From Acinetobacter albensis (lineage in GTDB: Bacteria > Pseudomonadota > Gammaproteobacteria > Pseudomonadales > Moraxellaceae), in the NCBI RefSeq assembly GCF_900095025.1, contig NZ_FMBK01000009.1:62001-126000 (forward strand): a DNA stretch of 64,000 nucleotides. Reading direction: 5' to 3'. The translations under genes were made by a program, and so were the position numbers. A model generated the notes under the pieces. It worked only from the letters and a program-made list of their open reading frames with translations, was not told the DNA's origin and ran no database searches. Position 1 is the first letter of the stretch; each line of letters starts with the position of its first letter. Below are positions 17,455-25,875 of this stretch, one piece after another.

Positions 17455-19293
17455 ATGTGCGGAATTGTTGGTGGCGTTGCTGAACGTAGTATTACGGATA
17501 TTTTAATCGAGGGTCTTAAACGCCTTGAATACCGCGGTTATGATTCAGCCGGTGTCGCGCTGATTAACCAAGGTCAAGTCTTGCGTGAACGCCGTGTTGG
17601 TAAAGTTGTTAATTTAGAACAAGCGGTTCATGAAGCTGAATTAATCGGTTCATTAGGCATTGCACATACGCGTTGGGCCACACATGGCAAGCCAACAGAA
17701 AATAATGCCCATCCACATATCTCAGGGACTGTGGCTGTCGTTCATAATGGCATTATCGAAAATTATCAAGAACTGAAAGATGATTTAGAAGCATTAGGCT
17801 ATGTGTTTACGTCACAAACTGATACTGAAGTCGTCGCGCATTTGGTTAATGATGCCTTGAAGACGACATCTAGCCTTTTAAGCGCAGTACAACAAGTGGT
17901 TCCACAACTTAAAGGTGCTTATGCACTGGGCATTGTACATACTGACTATCCTGATGAACTGATTACAGTGCGCGAAGGCTCACCTTTGGTGATTGGCGTC
18001 GGTATTGGTGAGAACTTTATTAGTTCCGATCAATTGGCGTTGCTTCCGATTACCAATCGCTTTATTTATCTTGAAGAAGGTGATATTGCACGTTTAACTC
18101 GCAGCACCATTGAAGTTTTTGTCAATGGTCAGTTGGTTGAGCGTCCTGTTAAAGAATTAGATGCGACCGTCAGCAATGCATCTAAAGGTGAATATAAACA
18201 TTACATGCTCAAAGAAATTTATGAGCAGCCTGAAGCCATCCAGCAAACCATTTCCCAAGCACTCAATGGTCATACTTTACGCGAAGATTTCTTAAAAGAT
18301 GCCGTTATTGACTTTGATGGGATTCAACAGATCCAAATTATTGCCTGTGGAACAAGTTATCACGCAGGAATGATTGCAAAATACTGGTTTGAACAACTGA
18401 TTGACCTTCCTTGTCAGGTCGAAATTGCCAGTGAATTTCGTTATCGCACCCCTGTGATTGTAAACAATACCTTATATGTATGTATTTCACAGTCTGGCGA
18501 AACAGCCGATACCTTGGCAGCACTCCGCGATACGCAAAAACGTGCTCTGGCGAAAAATGTAAATATTGCGACACTGACTATTTGTAATGTTGCGACATCT
18601 TCAATGGTTCGCGAAACCCAGCATAGTTTATTGACTTTGGCAGGTCCAGAAATTGGGGTCGCTTCAACCAAAGCATTTACGACTCAACTTGCAGCACTGA
18701 TGTTGTTGGTATTAAAAATTGGTCAAGTGAAACAAAGCATTGCGCTTGAACAGATAACAACCATCATCAATGACTTGTGGCATACCCCGAAAGTGATTTT
18801 AGACAGTTTGCAAAAAGATAAAGATATTTTGCGTTTGTCTGAATTATTTGTAGAAAAACAGCATTGTTTATTCTTGGGTCGTGGCACACAGTTCCCAATT
18901 GCGCTAGAAGGTGCATTGAAACTAAAAGAAATTTCATATATTCATGCTGAAGGTTATGCAGCAGGCGAGCTTAAACATGGTCCGCTGGCCTTAGTCGATA
19001 ACGATATGCCTGTGGTCATTCTAGCTCCACAAGATGAGATGTTGGATAAACTCAAATCCAATATGGAAGAAGTTCAAGCACGTGGTGGTGAGTTATTCGT
19101 ATTCGCCGATGAAAACAGCGGGATTAAAGAAAAAGATCGTCAACATGTGGTGCATATCCCAAGTATTAGTCCTATTTTAGCGCCGATTGTTTATAGTATT
19201 CCAGTACAACTGTTGTCTTATCATGTTGCGGTATTACGCGGAACCGATGTTGACCAACCTCGAAATCTCGCCAAAAGCGTAACTGTCGAATAA
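17455..19293 (+). CDS. glmS: Glutamine--fructose-6-phosphate aminotransferase (isomerising)
   Basis: The first step of hexosamine synthesis. It has 612 residues. The N-terminal Ntn glutaminase begins MCGIVGG, with the catalytic Cys directly after Met. Two SIS domains carry CGTSYHAG, SQSGETADTL and the C-terminal DVDQPRNLAKSVTVE. AGAGGA precedes the ATG. It is the end of the rib-nusB-thiL-pgpA-glmUS run and is closed by a terminator. A GlmZ-type leader was not recognised. Confidence 0.97.
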   Translation: MCGIVGGVAERSITDILIEGLKRLEYRGYDSAGVALINQGQVLRERRVGKVVNLEQAVHEAELIGSLGIAHTRWATHGKPTENNAHPHISGTVAVVHNGIIENYQELKDDLEALGYVFTSQTDTEVVAHLVNDALKTTSSLLSAVQQVVPQLKGAYALGIVHTDYPDELITVREGSPLVIGVGIGENFISSDQLALLPITNRFIYLEEGDIARLTRSTIEVFVNGQLVERPVKELDATVSNASKGEYKHYMLKEIYEQPEAIQQTISQALNGHTLREDFLKDAVIDFDGIQQIQIIACGTSYHAGMIAKYWFEQLIDLPCQVEIASEFRYRTPVIVNNTLYVCISQSGETADTLAALRDTQKRALAKNVNIATLTICNVATSSMVRETQHSLLTLAGPEIGVASTKAFTTQLAALMLLVLKIGQVKQSIALEQITTIINDLWHTPKVILDSLQKDKDILRLSELFVEKQHCLFLGRGTQFPIALEGALKLKEISYIHAEGYAAGELKHGPLALVDNDMPVVILAPQDEMLDKLKSNMEEVQARGGELFVFADENSGIKEKDRQHVVHIPSISPILAPIVYSIPVQLLSYHVAVLRGTDVDQPRNLAKSVTVE

Positions 19294-19404
19294 GAGTAAA
19301 AGGCCAGTGAAAACTGCTGTATGAGAGTAAATAAAGTACTCTCGTACAACTGGTATGTTTAAACAATATAGTTTTAAACTTACCATTAAAGTTCTAAATT
19401 GAAT

Positions 19405-19445
19405 AAACCCAGCCATATTGATTAAAAATTAGGCTGGGTTTTTCT
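19405..19445 (+). terminator. Intrinsic terminator after glmS
   Basis: AAACCCAGCC (19405-19414) and GGCTGGGTTT (19432-19441) form a 10-bp stem over a 17-nt loop followed by further T residues. Confidence 0.82.
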
Positions 19446-19990
19446 ATGAATAGGGCACTGATATTTCTTACAAAGAAAAAAGGATCAATTAAAAAATCAA
19501 TTACTTATTTATTTTTAAACTCATAGGGGCTTCAATGAGCAAAAGCTTTTTTATTGTCTAAATTTTTATTTCACTTGATCTACACTTGAATCAAATATCT
19601 TGGCAAAAATCGCTATTAAAGACTTTGAAGGATCACTGATGGTATTTACAAAAGCCAAATACCGAATAAAACAATATAACTCGAATAATTTATTAGCTTT
19701 TATTCATTAAAATTCTCGCTATTAACTTTTAGTCTTTAAATTTTTTATTAATCAATAACTAAGAACTCTATTATTGAATTAAATTCTTAAATCAAGTTTA
19801 AAACCTTAATTTAGGTTTCATAATATCAATTCATCACAAATCATTGATGGCATTGAATGACTTGTTTAGACCGGTATTGTTCATATACTGGCCCATGATG
19901 GATACCTTTAATCAGAATATTCATCATGGTAAATCTAATCAACTCGTGCTGTTATACATTCAAAGAAAATCAGCTCTTTTGTCTTTAGAA
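19446..19990. other. Non-coding gap between glmS and the aryl polyene cluster
   Basis: About 545 bp of AT-rich sequence between the glmS terminator and the last gene of the minus-strand cluster. I see no clear terminator for the cluster here and no credible gene; the plus-strand frame at 19844-20161 is antisense to the exported-protein gene. Confidence 0.5.
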
Positions 19991-20425
19991 CTAAAATTTC
20001 ACCAAGTCCCCTTTCAATGCTACACCCGCCATCGCGGTCCCTTTGGCACATTGATATGTCGTACTACTCCGTGTTTCATTCGATTTATAGAAACTCACCA
20101 GATTGGTCACGGCATTTGCGCCATTGGCTTTCGCTGTATTTTGGAATTGAATCAATGCTGAACGAAGTACATGATCACATGAACTTTCGGCTGACTTGGC
20201 AAAACCATTGGTCTTTTTATTGGTCACTAAGCCTTTTTCAATCACTTTGCCACCCGATTTAGTTCCAGCCAAATAAAAATTCACTGAACCATCGAGTACA
20301 CCATCTGCAACTGCACGACTCACCGCTTCTTGAAACTTAAAATCATACATTTTGTCAGCCGCTTGAGCCGATGCAATCGTAGCGAAAGACAACACAACCA
20401 CTGCATAGATATTTTTAAAAGACAT
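19991..20425 (-). CDS. Small exported protein of unknown function at the end of the aryl polyene cluster
   Basis: A 144-residue protein with a clear signal peptide (MSFKNIYAVVVLSFATIASAQA, cut near AQA). The mature part has a pair of Cys residues (SSCDHVLRSAL and TTYQCAKG) that could form a disulfide, and a Gly/Ala-rich end. I do not recognise the fold. It starts 15 bp after the terminal ketosynthase and is presumably co-transcribed with it, so a periplasmic role in polyene handling is possible but unproved. Confidence 0.7.
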   Translation of the reverse strand: MSFKNIYAVVVLSFATIASAQAADKMYDFKFQEAVSRAVADGVLDGSVNFYLAGTKSGGKVIEKGLVTNKKTNGFAKSAESSCDHVLRSALIQFQNTAKANGANAVTNLVSFYKSNETRSSTTYQCAKGTAMAGVALKGDLVKF

Positions 20426-20440
20426 TATTTTTCCCTCATT

Positions 20441-21664
20441 TTATTTGATACGTTTAAAAATCAAGGAGGTATTAATTCCCCCAAAAGCAAAATTGTTGCT
20501 CATGATCATTTGCGTTTCTGCTGAACGCATATCTGAAACAATATAATCTAGATCACCACAAGCGCTGTCAATCTGATCTAAATTTAGCGTAGGCACCAAC
20601 TGATTGCGTCGCATCATTTCAATACTCAACCACGCCTCAATTGCCCCACACGCTCCAAGTGTATGCCCAAAATAACTTTTTAATGAGCTAATCGGCTTTT
20701 TACCTAAGATACGAGCAGTTGCTTGTGATTCAGCAATATCCCCCTGATCGGTTGAGGTACCGTGTGCATTGACATAATCGATATCCGCAGCAGCAAGCTG
20801 TGCATCTTTCAGTGCCAACTGCATACAACGCCCCATCATTTCAGAATCAGGTCGGGTCACATGCTGACCATCGGTATTACTACCATAACCGACAATCTCG
20901 GCATAAATGGTCGCTCCACGCGCTTGAGCATGTTCATATTCTTCTAAAATCAAACAGCCTGCGCCTTCACCCACCACTAAACCATCACGCTTTGCATCAA
21001 AGGGACGTGGGGTTTTCTCTGGATGGTCATTTTGCACACTGGTCGCTAACAACACATCGAACACAGCTGAACCAGCGGCACTGAGCTCTTCTGCACCACC
21101 TGCGATCATCACAGTTTGTTTACCATATTTAATCGCTTCATAAGCCTGACCAATCGCCATGGAACCTGAAGTACAAGCACTTGAGGTCGGCAGCGTTAAA
21201 CCTTTTAGGCCGAAATACACTGTCATATTGACTGCACTGGTATGCGACATCATACGAATGTAGGTCGTAGCATTGAGTTGACTCATATTATGCTCAATCA
21301 ACATCGCGCCAAACTCACGCACCGCATCTACACTGCCCGCAGAGGAACCAAAAGCCACGCCTGCATCGCCACTTTTTAAGATATCGGCATGCAGTAAACC
21401 TGCGTCTTCCAATGCTTTTTCAGCACATACGGCAGACATTAAGGCCACGCGACCCATGCCTCGGGTCACTTTACGGTTAAAATGCTTAGGTACAGTAAAG
21501 AATTCAACAGGGCCAGCCAATTTACTGCGTAAATCGGGATAAATTTCCCAATCAGGCATATAGCGAATGCCACTTTCGCCTTGTTCAAATTGTTCAAAAA
21601 TTTGCTCTGCGGTTTCACCCAAAGAGGTAATTCCAGACATGCCTGTCACGACAACACGTTTCAT
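20441..21664 (-). CDS. Beta-ketoacyl-ACP synthase (FabF-like) of the aryl polyene pathway
   Basis: A condensing enzyme that extends the ACP-bound chain by two carbons. It has 407 residues with the full Cys-His-His set: SSACTSGS (Cys near residue 163), NAHGTSTDQGD and KSYFGHTLGACG. The C-terminal NNFAFGGINTSL is typical of KAS II. Its ATG overlaps the stop of the ketoreductase gene upstream. With the other ketosynthase and the chain-length factor it forms the elongation set of a type II APE synthase. Confidence 0.92.
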   Translation of the reverse strand: MKRVVVTGMSGITSLGETAEQIFEQFEQGESGIRYMPDWEIYPDLRSKLAGPVEFFTVPKHFNRKVTRGMGRVALMSAVCAEKALEDAGLLHADILKSGDAGVAFGSSAGSVDAVREFGAMLIEHNMSQLNATTYIRMMSHTSAVNMTVYFGLKGLTLPTSSACTSGSMAIGQAYEAIKYGKQTVMIAGGAEELSAAGSAVFDVLLATSVQNDHPEKTPRPFDAKRDGLVVGEGAGCLILEEYEHAQARGATIYAEIVGYGSNTDGQHVTRPDSEMMGRCMQLALKDAQLAAADIDYVNAHGTSTDQGDIAESQATARILGKKPISSLKSYFGHTLGACGAIEAWLSIEMMRRNQLVPTLNLDQIDSACGDLDYIVSDMRSAETQMIMSNNFAFGGINTSLIFKRIK

Positions 21665-22389
21665 TAGATCAAACCTCCATTGACTGAAATCACTTGGCGG
21701 GTGATATAACTGGCATCATCACTACATAAGAACTTCACCACTTTTGCGACTTCTTCTACCTGCCCCATGCGTTGCATCGGAATCATTTTCAAAGCATGCT
21801 CTTTGACTTCTTCGCTCACCATTTCGGTTTCAATCAAGCCTGGAGCAACACAGTTCACCGTAATTTTTCGTTTTGCTAGCTCTAGTGCCAGTGCTTTGGT
21901 CGCACCAATCAAGCCTGCTTTGGCAGCACTATAGTTTACCTGACCACGGTTCCCCATGATCCCAGACACTGAAGATAAGGTCACAATACGTCCGCCCTTT
22001 TTCAAGCGGATCATCGGCATCACCAGAGGTTTTAGCACATTGTAAAAACCGTTCAGAGAGGTCGAAACCACTTCATCCCAGTCTTCATCGGTCAATGCGG
22101 GGAAAGCGCCATCACGGGTCAGTCCTGCATTGAGCACCACACCGTAAAAAGCGCCATGTTCAGCAATATCCTGTTCTAAAATAGTCGTGATGTTTGCACG
22201 ATCATTAACATCAAACATCAACACATGGCTAGACTGACCCAAGGCTTGTATGTGCGCGGCAACTTGTTCTGCTTCATGTTGTCTTGAGCGTGCATGTACC
22301 GTGACATCAAAACCTGCTTGAGCCAATTCCAAAGCAATCGCTTTACCTATTCCACGACTTGAACCCGTGACTAAAATTCTTCTGTTCAC
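21664..22389 (-). CDS. 3-oxoacyl-ACP reductase (FabG-like ketoreductase)
   Basis: An NADPH-dependent SDR that reduces the beta-keto group after each condensation. It has 241 residues with the cofactor loop GSSRGIGKAIA, NAGLTRDGAF, the catalytic Ser (SSVSGIMGNRG) and YSAAK, and the closing ISVNGGLI. It overlaps both neighbours by a few bases, between a dehydratase and a ketosynthase, so it is dedicated to the polyene cycle. Confidence 0.93.
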   Translation of the reverse strand: MNRRILVTGSSRGIGKAIALELAQAGFDVTVHARSRQHEAEQVAAHIQALGQSSHVLMFDVNDRANITTILEQDIAEHGAFYGVVLNAGLTRDGAFPALTDEDWDEVVSTSLNGFYNVLKPLVMPMIRLKKGGRIVTLSSVSGIMGNRGQVNYSAAKAGLIGATKALALELAKRKITVNCVAPGLIETEMVSEEVKEHALKMIPMQRMGQVEEVAKVVKFLCSDDASYITRQVISVNGGLI

Positions 22390-22823
22390 ACTAGTTTTCC
22401 AATGATTTCATTCATATTTTCAGGCTCAAATACGCTTAATATGGCGCTGAACTGATGCTCTTGATATACAATTTCACAATTAAACTGCCCCAGACCTTCG
22501 TGCAAATAACTTTGTTCTACCCGAATCTGCACCGTTGTGCCCAAACTATAATAGGCACAAGGTAACTGCATTTTACGAGTGCCCAATAAAAAGCCAATTT
22601 TCGGTGGCAATCCTTTAGTCTGTCCTTTATAGCCTGCATAGGCGCTGATGGTCTGTGCCATAAGCTCAATGCTGCTCCATGTGGGCAAACCTTCTGGCTC
22701 ACAAAACATCAAATCAGCGGTAATGTGAAGCTCTGCAATGGCAAACTCATCATTAGCTTCAATTAGATGACTCACGAAAACCATCGGTTTTTCATGCGGA
22801 ATAAATTGTACAGCATCCATCAT
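22386..22823 (-). CDS. Hotdog-fold 3-hydroxyacyl-ACP dehydratase
   Basis: A 145-residue single hotdog-domain protein, probably removing water from the beta-hydroxyacyl-ACP to make each double bond. Visible family features are FIPHEKPMVFVSHLIE near the N-terminus and the hotdog helix LPTWSSIELMAQTISAYAG; His in the first and Glu in the second are plausible catalytic residues. It overlaps its neighbours by 4 bp on each side. A second dehydratase domain is fused to the ligase at 32472-34133, so the cluster has two. Confidence 0.78.
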   Translation of the reverse strand: MMDAVQFIPHEKPMVFVSHLIEANDEFAIAELHITADLMFCEPEGLPTWSSIELMAQTISAYAGYKGQTKGLPPKIGFLLGTRKMQLPCAYYSLGTTVQIRVEQSYLHEGLGQFNCEIVYQEHQFSAILSVFEPENMNEIIGKLV

Positions 22824-24016
22824 GGCAAAGCCGTCCCCAAAATTAAACTGATATTGCTGCCACCGAAAGCAAAGGAATTACTCATTACATAGCGAATCGG
22901 TGCAGCCAAATGTGGAACACGCACATAATTTTGCCCAACCAAAGCCTCGTCCAATTCGCCTGCATGATGCAGCGGCAACCAGGATTGATCCAATAAAACC
23001 TGCTGGCAAATAAAGGCTTCGATTGCACCAGCTGCCCCCAGACAATGTCCCGTTTTGTGTTTGGTGCTGCTCAAGGCCACAGCTGCATCTGAAAAAACGG
23101 TCTGTACCGCCTTAATCTCCATCGCATCATTTTGCGGTGTGGATGTGCCGTGTAAATTCAAATAACCAATATCACCTGCTTCAAGCTGTGCAACATTTAA
23201 TGCGTTTTGCATTGCCTCTACAGCCCCTCGTCCTTCGGGATGTGGTGCTGAAATATGCCATGCATCCATTGACTCACCACTCGACAGCAACATCACAGCT
23301 GCAGGTGCTTTAGACAATAAAAACAGCCCTGCGGCTTCACCAATATTAATACCGTCACGGTTGGCACCACAGGGCTGACAAATTCCGCTCGATAAGCTTT
23401 CTAAACTCTCAAAACCATTTAAGGTCAGCTTGCACAGGGTATCGACTCCACCAACTAAGACAGCATCGGCCAAATCGGCATTCAGCAGACGTTGCCCCGC
23501 CGCCATCGCTTTAGCTGCCGAGGAACAAGCGGTAGAAATAGTATAGGCAGGTCCATCCCAGTCCAAATAATGTTGTAAGGCCTTCGCCAAACTGCCCATT
23601 TCCTGTTTTTGATGTTGTACAGACTGCGTTGTTGGCTGCTGCAACTGCGCTTTTAATACAGGCTCATTATCTGCGATTCCAGACGTCGATGTGCCCATAA
23701 TCACCGCAAGACGCTGTTTAGAGAACTGTGCAGTATAGGCACGAATCTCAGTTTCAATGTGCGACAAAGCAGTCAGCGCAAAGCGTAAATTTCGTGAGTC
23801 TGCACCGCTTAAGTTTTCAGGAATGTTCTGTATCAACGCTGAGTTATATGCGCCAACCCATACCGTACGCCCCGCAATCAGATCCTCTCGTTGCGACAAG
23901 GTATTTTCTGTGCTTGTTAAGGCATGTTGAAGCTCAGCGGTATTTTGTCCCAAAGCCGACAGCGCCGCACTAAACTGAATACCAACGGCTGAAACATGCT
24001 GTAGATTTTTAGTCAT
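22820..24016 (-). CDS. Beta-ketoacyl-ACP synthase, second of the aryl polyene cluster
   Basis: A condensing enzyme with an intact active site: STACSSAAKAM, NLHGTSTPQND and KHKTGHCLGAAG. The ATG at 24016 is chosen because AAGG lies 8 nt before it; an upstream ATG at 24034 would add six residues. The length is then 398. It is more divergent from FabF than the ketosynthase at 20441-21664 and may act on a different chain length or as the priming enzyme; sequence alone does not decide. Confidence 0.9.
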   Translation of the reverse strand: MTKNLQHVSAVGIQFSAALSALGQNTAELQHALTSTENTLSQREDLIAGRTVWVGAYNSALIQNIPENLSGADSRNLRFALTALSHIETEIRAYTAQFSKQRLAVIMGTSTSGIADNEPVLKAQLQQPTTQSVQHQKQEMGSLAKALQHYLDWDGPAYTISTACSSAAKAMAAGQRLLNADLADAVLVGGVDTLCKLTLNGFESLESLSSGICQPCGANRDGINIGEAAGLFLLSKAPAAVMLLSSGESMDAWHISAPHPEGRGAVEAMQNALNVAQLEAGDIGYLNLHGTSTPQNDAMEIKAVQTVFSDAAVALSSTKHKTGHCLGAAGAIEAFICQQVLLDQSWLPLHHAGELDEALVGQNYVRVPHLAAPIRYVMSNSFAFGGSNISLILGTALP

Positions 24017-24566
24017 GATGGTCACCTTGATCATCTTCTAAAGTATTGCTCACTGCACTGATCACTATCTGATAAGGCACTTGCAGATTATCTAGCTCAA
24101 TTACTCCCTCATTTTGCTGAATTTTCAATACGGGCTGTTGCTGTATATAAATGGTATCGTCTTTCTGCACGACCGCATTTTGAGCTGCATGTAACGTAGT
24201 AAAATTTGGATAGGTCGCATACAGAATATCGCGTACCACGTAATCGAAAGGCAACAGTTTCATCGCCTCAATCCGCTGTTCAACTTCTACTTTTTGACCA
24301 TCAAAACTGAGCTTAAACAACAGCTGTCCCGTAAGGCTGAGCGCTAGCATGTCAAGTGACTGCCCACGTTGCTGTTGGTACAGTAAAAAGCTGAAACTCT
24401 GGGTTTTCCACTGCACTTCAATTTGGTCTTGGCGCTGGTAATTCTGCGCAGCCCACTGCGGGGTCGCGAGTCCTTGCGCTTTTGGGATCCAGCTTTGGCA
24501 AGCACTACAAAGCAGAGCACTGGCTAAAACCCAACTGATGGTCTTTAAACACAGCTTAAGTTTCAT
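24009..24566 (-). CDS. DUF3261-type lipoprotein of the aryl polyene cluster
   Basis: A 185-residue protein with an N-terminal hydrophobic segment ending SALLCSAC, a plausible but imperfect lipobox. The rest is a soluble beta-rich domain, with TGQLLFKLSFDGQKVE and a closing VPYQIVISAVS. DUF3261 proteins recur in aryl polyene clusters and are thought to work in outer-membrane handling with the LolA-like protein; the biochemical role is not known. It overlaps both neighbours. Confidence 0.7.
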   Translation of the reverse strand: MKLKLCLKTISWVLASALLCSACQSWIPKAQGLATPQWAAQNYQRQDQIEVQWKTQSFSFLLYQQQRGQSLDMLALSLTGQLLFKLSFDGQKVEVEQRIEAMKLLPFDYVVRDILYATYPNFTTLHAAQNAVVQKDDTIYIQQQPVLKIQQNEGVIELDNLQVPYQIVISAVSNTLEDDQGDHHD

Positions 24567-25857
24567 CGGTCAGCGACTCTTTTTGGGGTTGTTCTTCTCG
24601 GCAATATTCGGCCAAAGTGCTCAGACGTTGCTTGGCATTACGATGAATCGGGTTGCTCGCATCCCACGCATAACCTGCCAGTAAAGAAGCAATCATACGA
24701 CGGATTTTTTCATCCTGATGCGTGGAGAACACCACATCCTGAAACTCCCCCGAATACCATGACTCGACATAGGCACGGAACACTTGAATGCCTTTACGCA
24801 GCGGCTTTTCATATTGCTCCATCCAATCGACCGCCTGACCTTGCAGCACTTGCTCGACCAAAGGCACCGCTAGACTGGAAGATTTCAAGGCAATGGTCAC
24901 CCCTGAAGAAAAAACAGGATCTAGGAACTCGCCTGCATTGCCGAGTAGCGCATAGTTGTTGGATGCCAAATGTTTCACATCAGCAGAGTAGCCCACCAAA
25001 GTACGTACAGGAGTATCATGTTTGGTATGACGCAGCACATGCGACAAACTGGCATCATCAGCCAAAATACGTTTCTGCAAGGCTTCTAAGTCATAGTCCG
25101 CACTGCCGTCATAACCGTATTTTTCAAAAAAATCTTGCTCCGCCACGATGCCAAATGAAGAACGCCCATCAGCAAAGGGAATCAGCCAGTACCATGCACG
25201 GTGGTCTTTTTCATGTACGGTAATTAAAATTTTCTCACGATCAAACTCAGGGTCATTCAATAAACCATCTTCAATATGGGTAAAAACTGCACGGCGCACA
25301 GGAAAGTCCGATGGACTTTCTAAGTCGAGAAACTTTGGCAAAATGCGGCCAAAACCACTGGCATCTAAGAGGAACTTGCCTTGAATTTGGTAACTGTTAC
25401 CTTGCGCATCTTTGACCGTCAAAATCGGCTGTGTAGATGCCACATCGACCGCCAATACTTCATGACCAAAACGGATGTCCGTTCCCATTTTTTCGGCTTG
25501 CTGTGCCAAAAGCTGGTCAAAGTTGGCACGTCGTACCTGCCATGTGGTGCCTGGACCTTCACTAAACTTTTGGGTAAAGTCATAAAAGCTGCGCTGTGAG
25601 CCTCTTAAAAAAACCGCGCCATTTTTAAACTGAAAGGCATATTCATCGGCATGTGCACGCACCGTCTCTAATAAGCCCGCTTCTTCTAAAAACACCATAC
25701 ACTGCGGCAATAAAGACTCGCCGATGGAAAAACGCGGAAAAAACTGCTTTTCAATGACCGTGACTTGATGGCCTTTTTGGCGCAGCAAAGCTGCGGCCGA
25801 GCTACCTGATGGTCCCGCCCCAATAATTAAAACATCTGTCTGTTGCATGGTGCTCAT
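24556..25857 (-). CDS. FAD-dependent oxidoreductase with flavin-halogenase-like motifs
   Basis: A 433-residue flavoprotein. The N-terminal dinucleotide loop is GAGPSGSSAAALL. RFSIGESLLPQ follows at about residues 43-53 and WYWLIPF near residue 220; the latter fits WxWxIP, a signature of flavin-dependent halogenases. NYALLGNAGEFLDPVFSSG closes the FAD site. It could halogenate the aryl head, as proposed for brominated xanthomonadins, or be a monooxygenase or desaturase of the geranylgeranyl-reductase type. Halogenase activity is not proved by the motif. It sits between the lipoprotein and the exporter genes. Confidence 0.75.
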   Translation of the reverse strand: MSTMQQTDVLIIGAGPSGSSAAALLRQKGHQVTVIEKQFFPRFSIGESLLPQCMVFLEEAGLLETVRAHADEYAFQFKNGAVFLRGSQRSFYDFTQKFSEGPGTTWQVRRANFDQLLAQQAEKMGTDIRFGHEVLAVDVASTQPILTVKDAQGNSYQIQGKFLLDASGFGRILPKFLDLESPSDFPVRRAVFTHIEDGLLNDPEFDREKILITVHEKDHRAWYWLIPFADGRSSFGIVAEQDFFEKYGYDGSADYDLEALQKRILADDASLSHVLRHTKHDTPVRTLVGYSADVKHLASNNYALLGNAGEFLDPVFSSGVTIALKSSSLAVPLVEQVLQGQAVDWMEQYEKPLRKGIQVFRAYVESWYSGEFQDVVFSTHQDEKIRRMIASLLAGYAWDASNPIHRNAKQRLSTLAEYCREEQPQKESLTDET

Positions 25858-25875
25858 TGCACTGTACCCTTTGAC

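Noticed and set aside
19844..20161. 105-codon plus-strand frame near the end of the polyene cluster
   Set aside because: Largely antisense to the exported-protein gene, with an odd composition rich in Cys, His and Arg; no ribosome-binding site.
24759..25223. 154-codon plus-strand frame inside the FAD enzyme gene
   Set aside because: A shadow frame opposite a well-supported gene; its residue composition is unlike a real protein.
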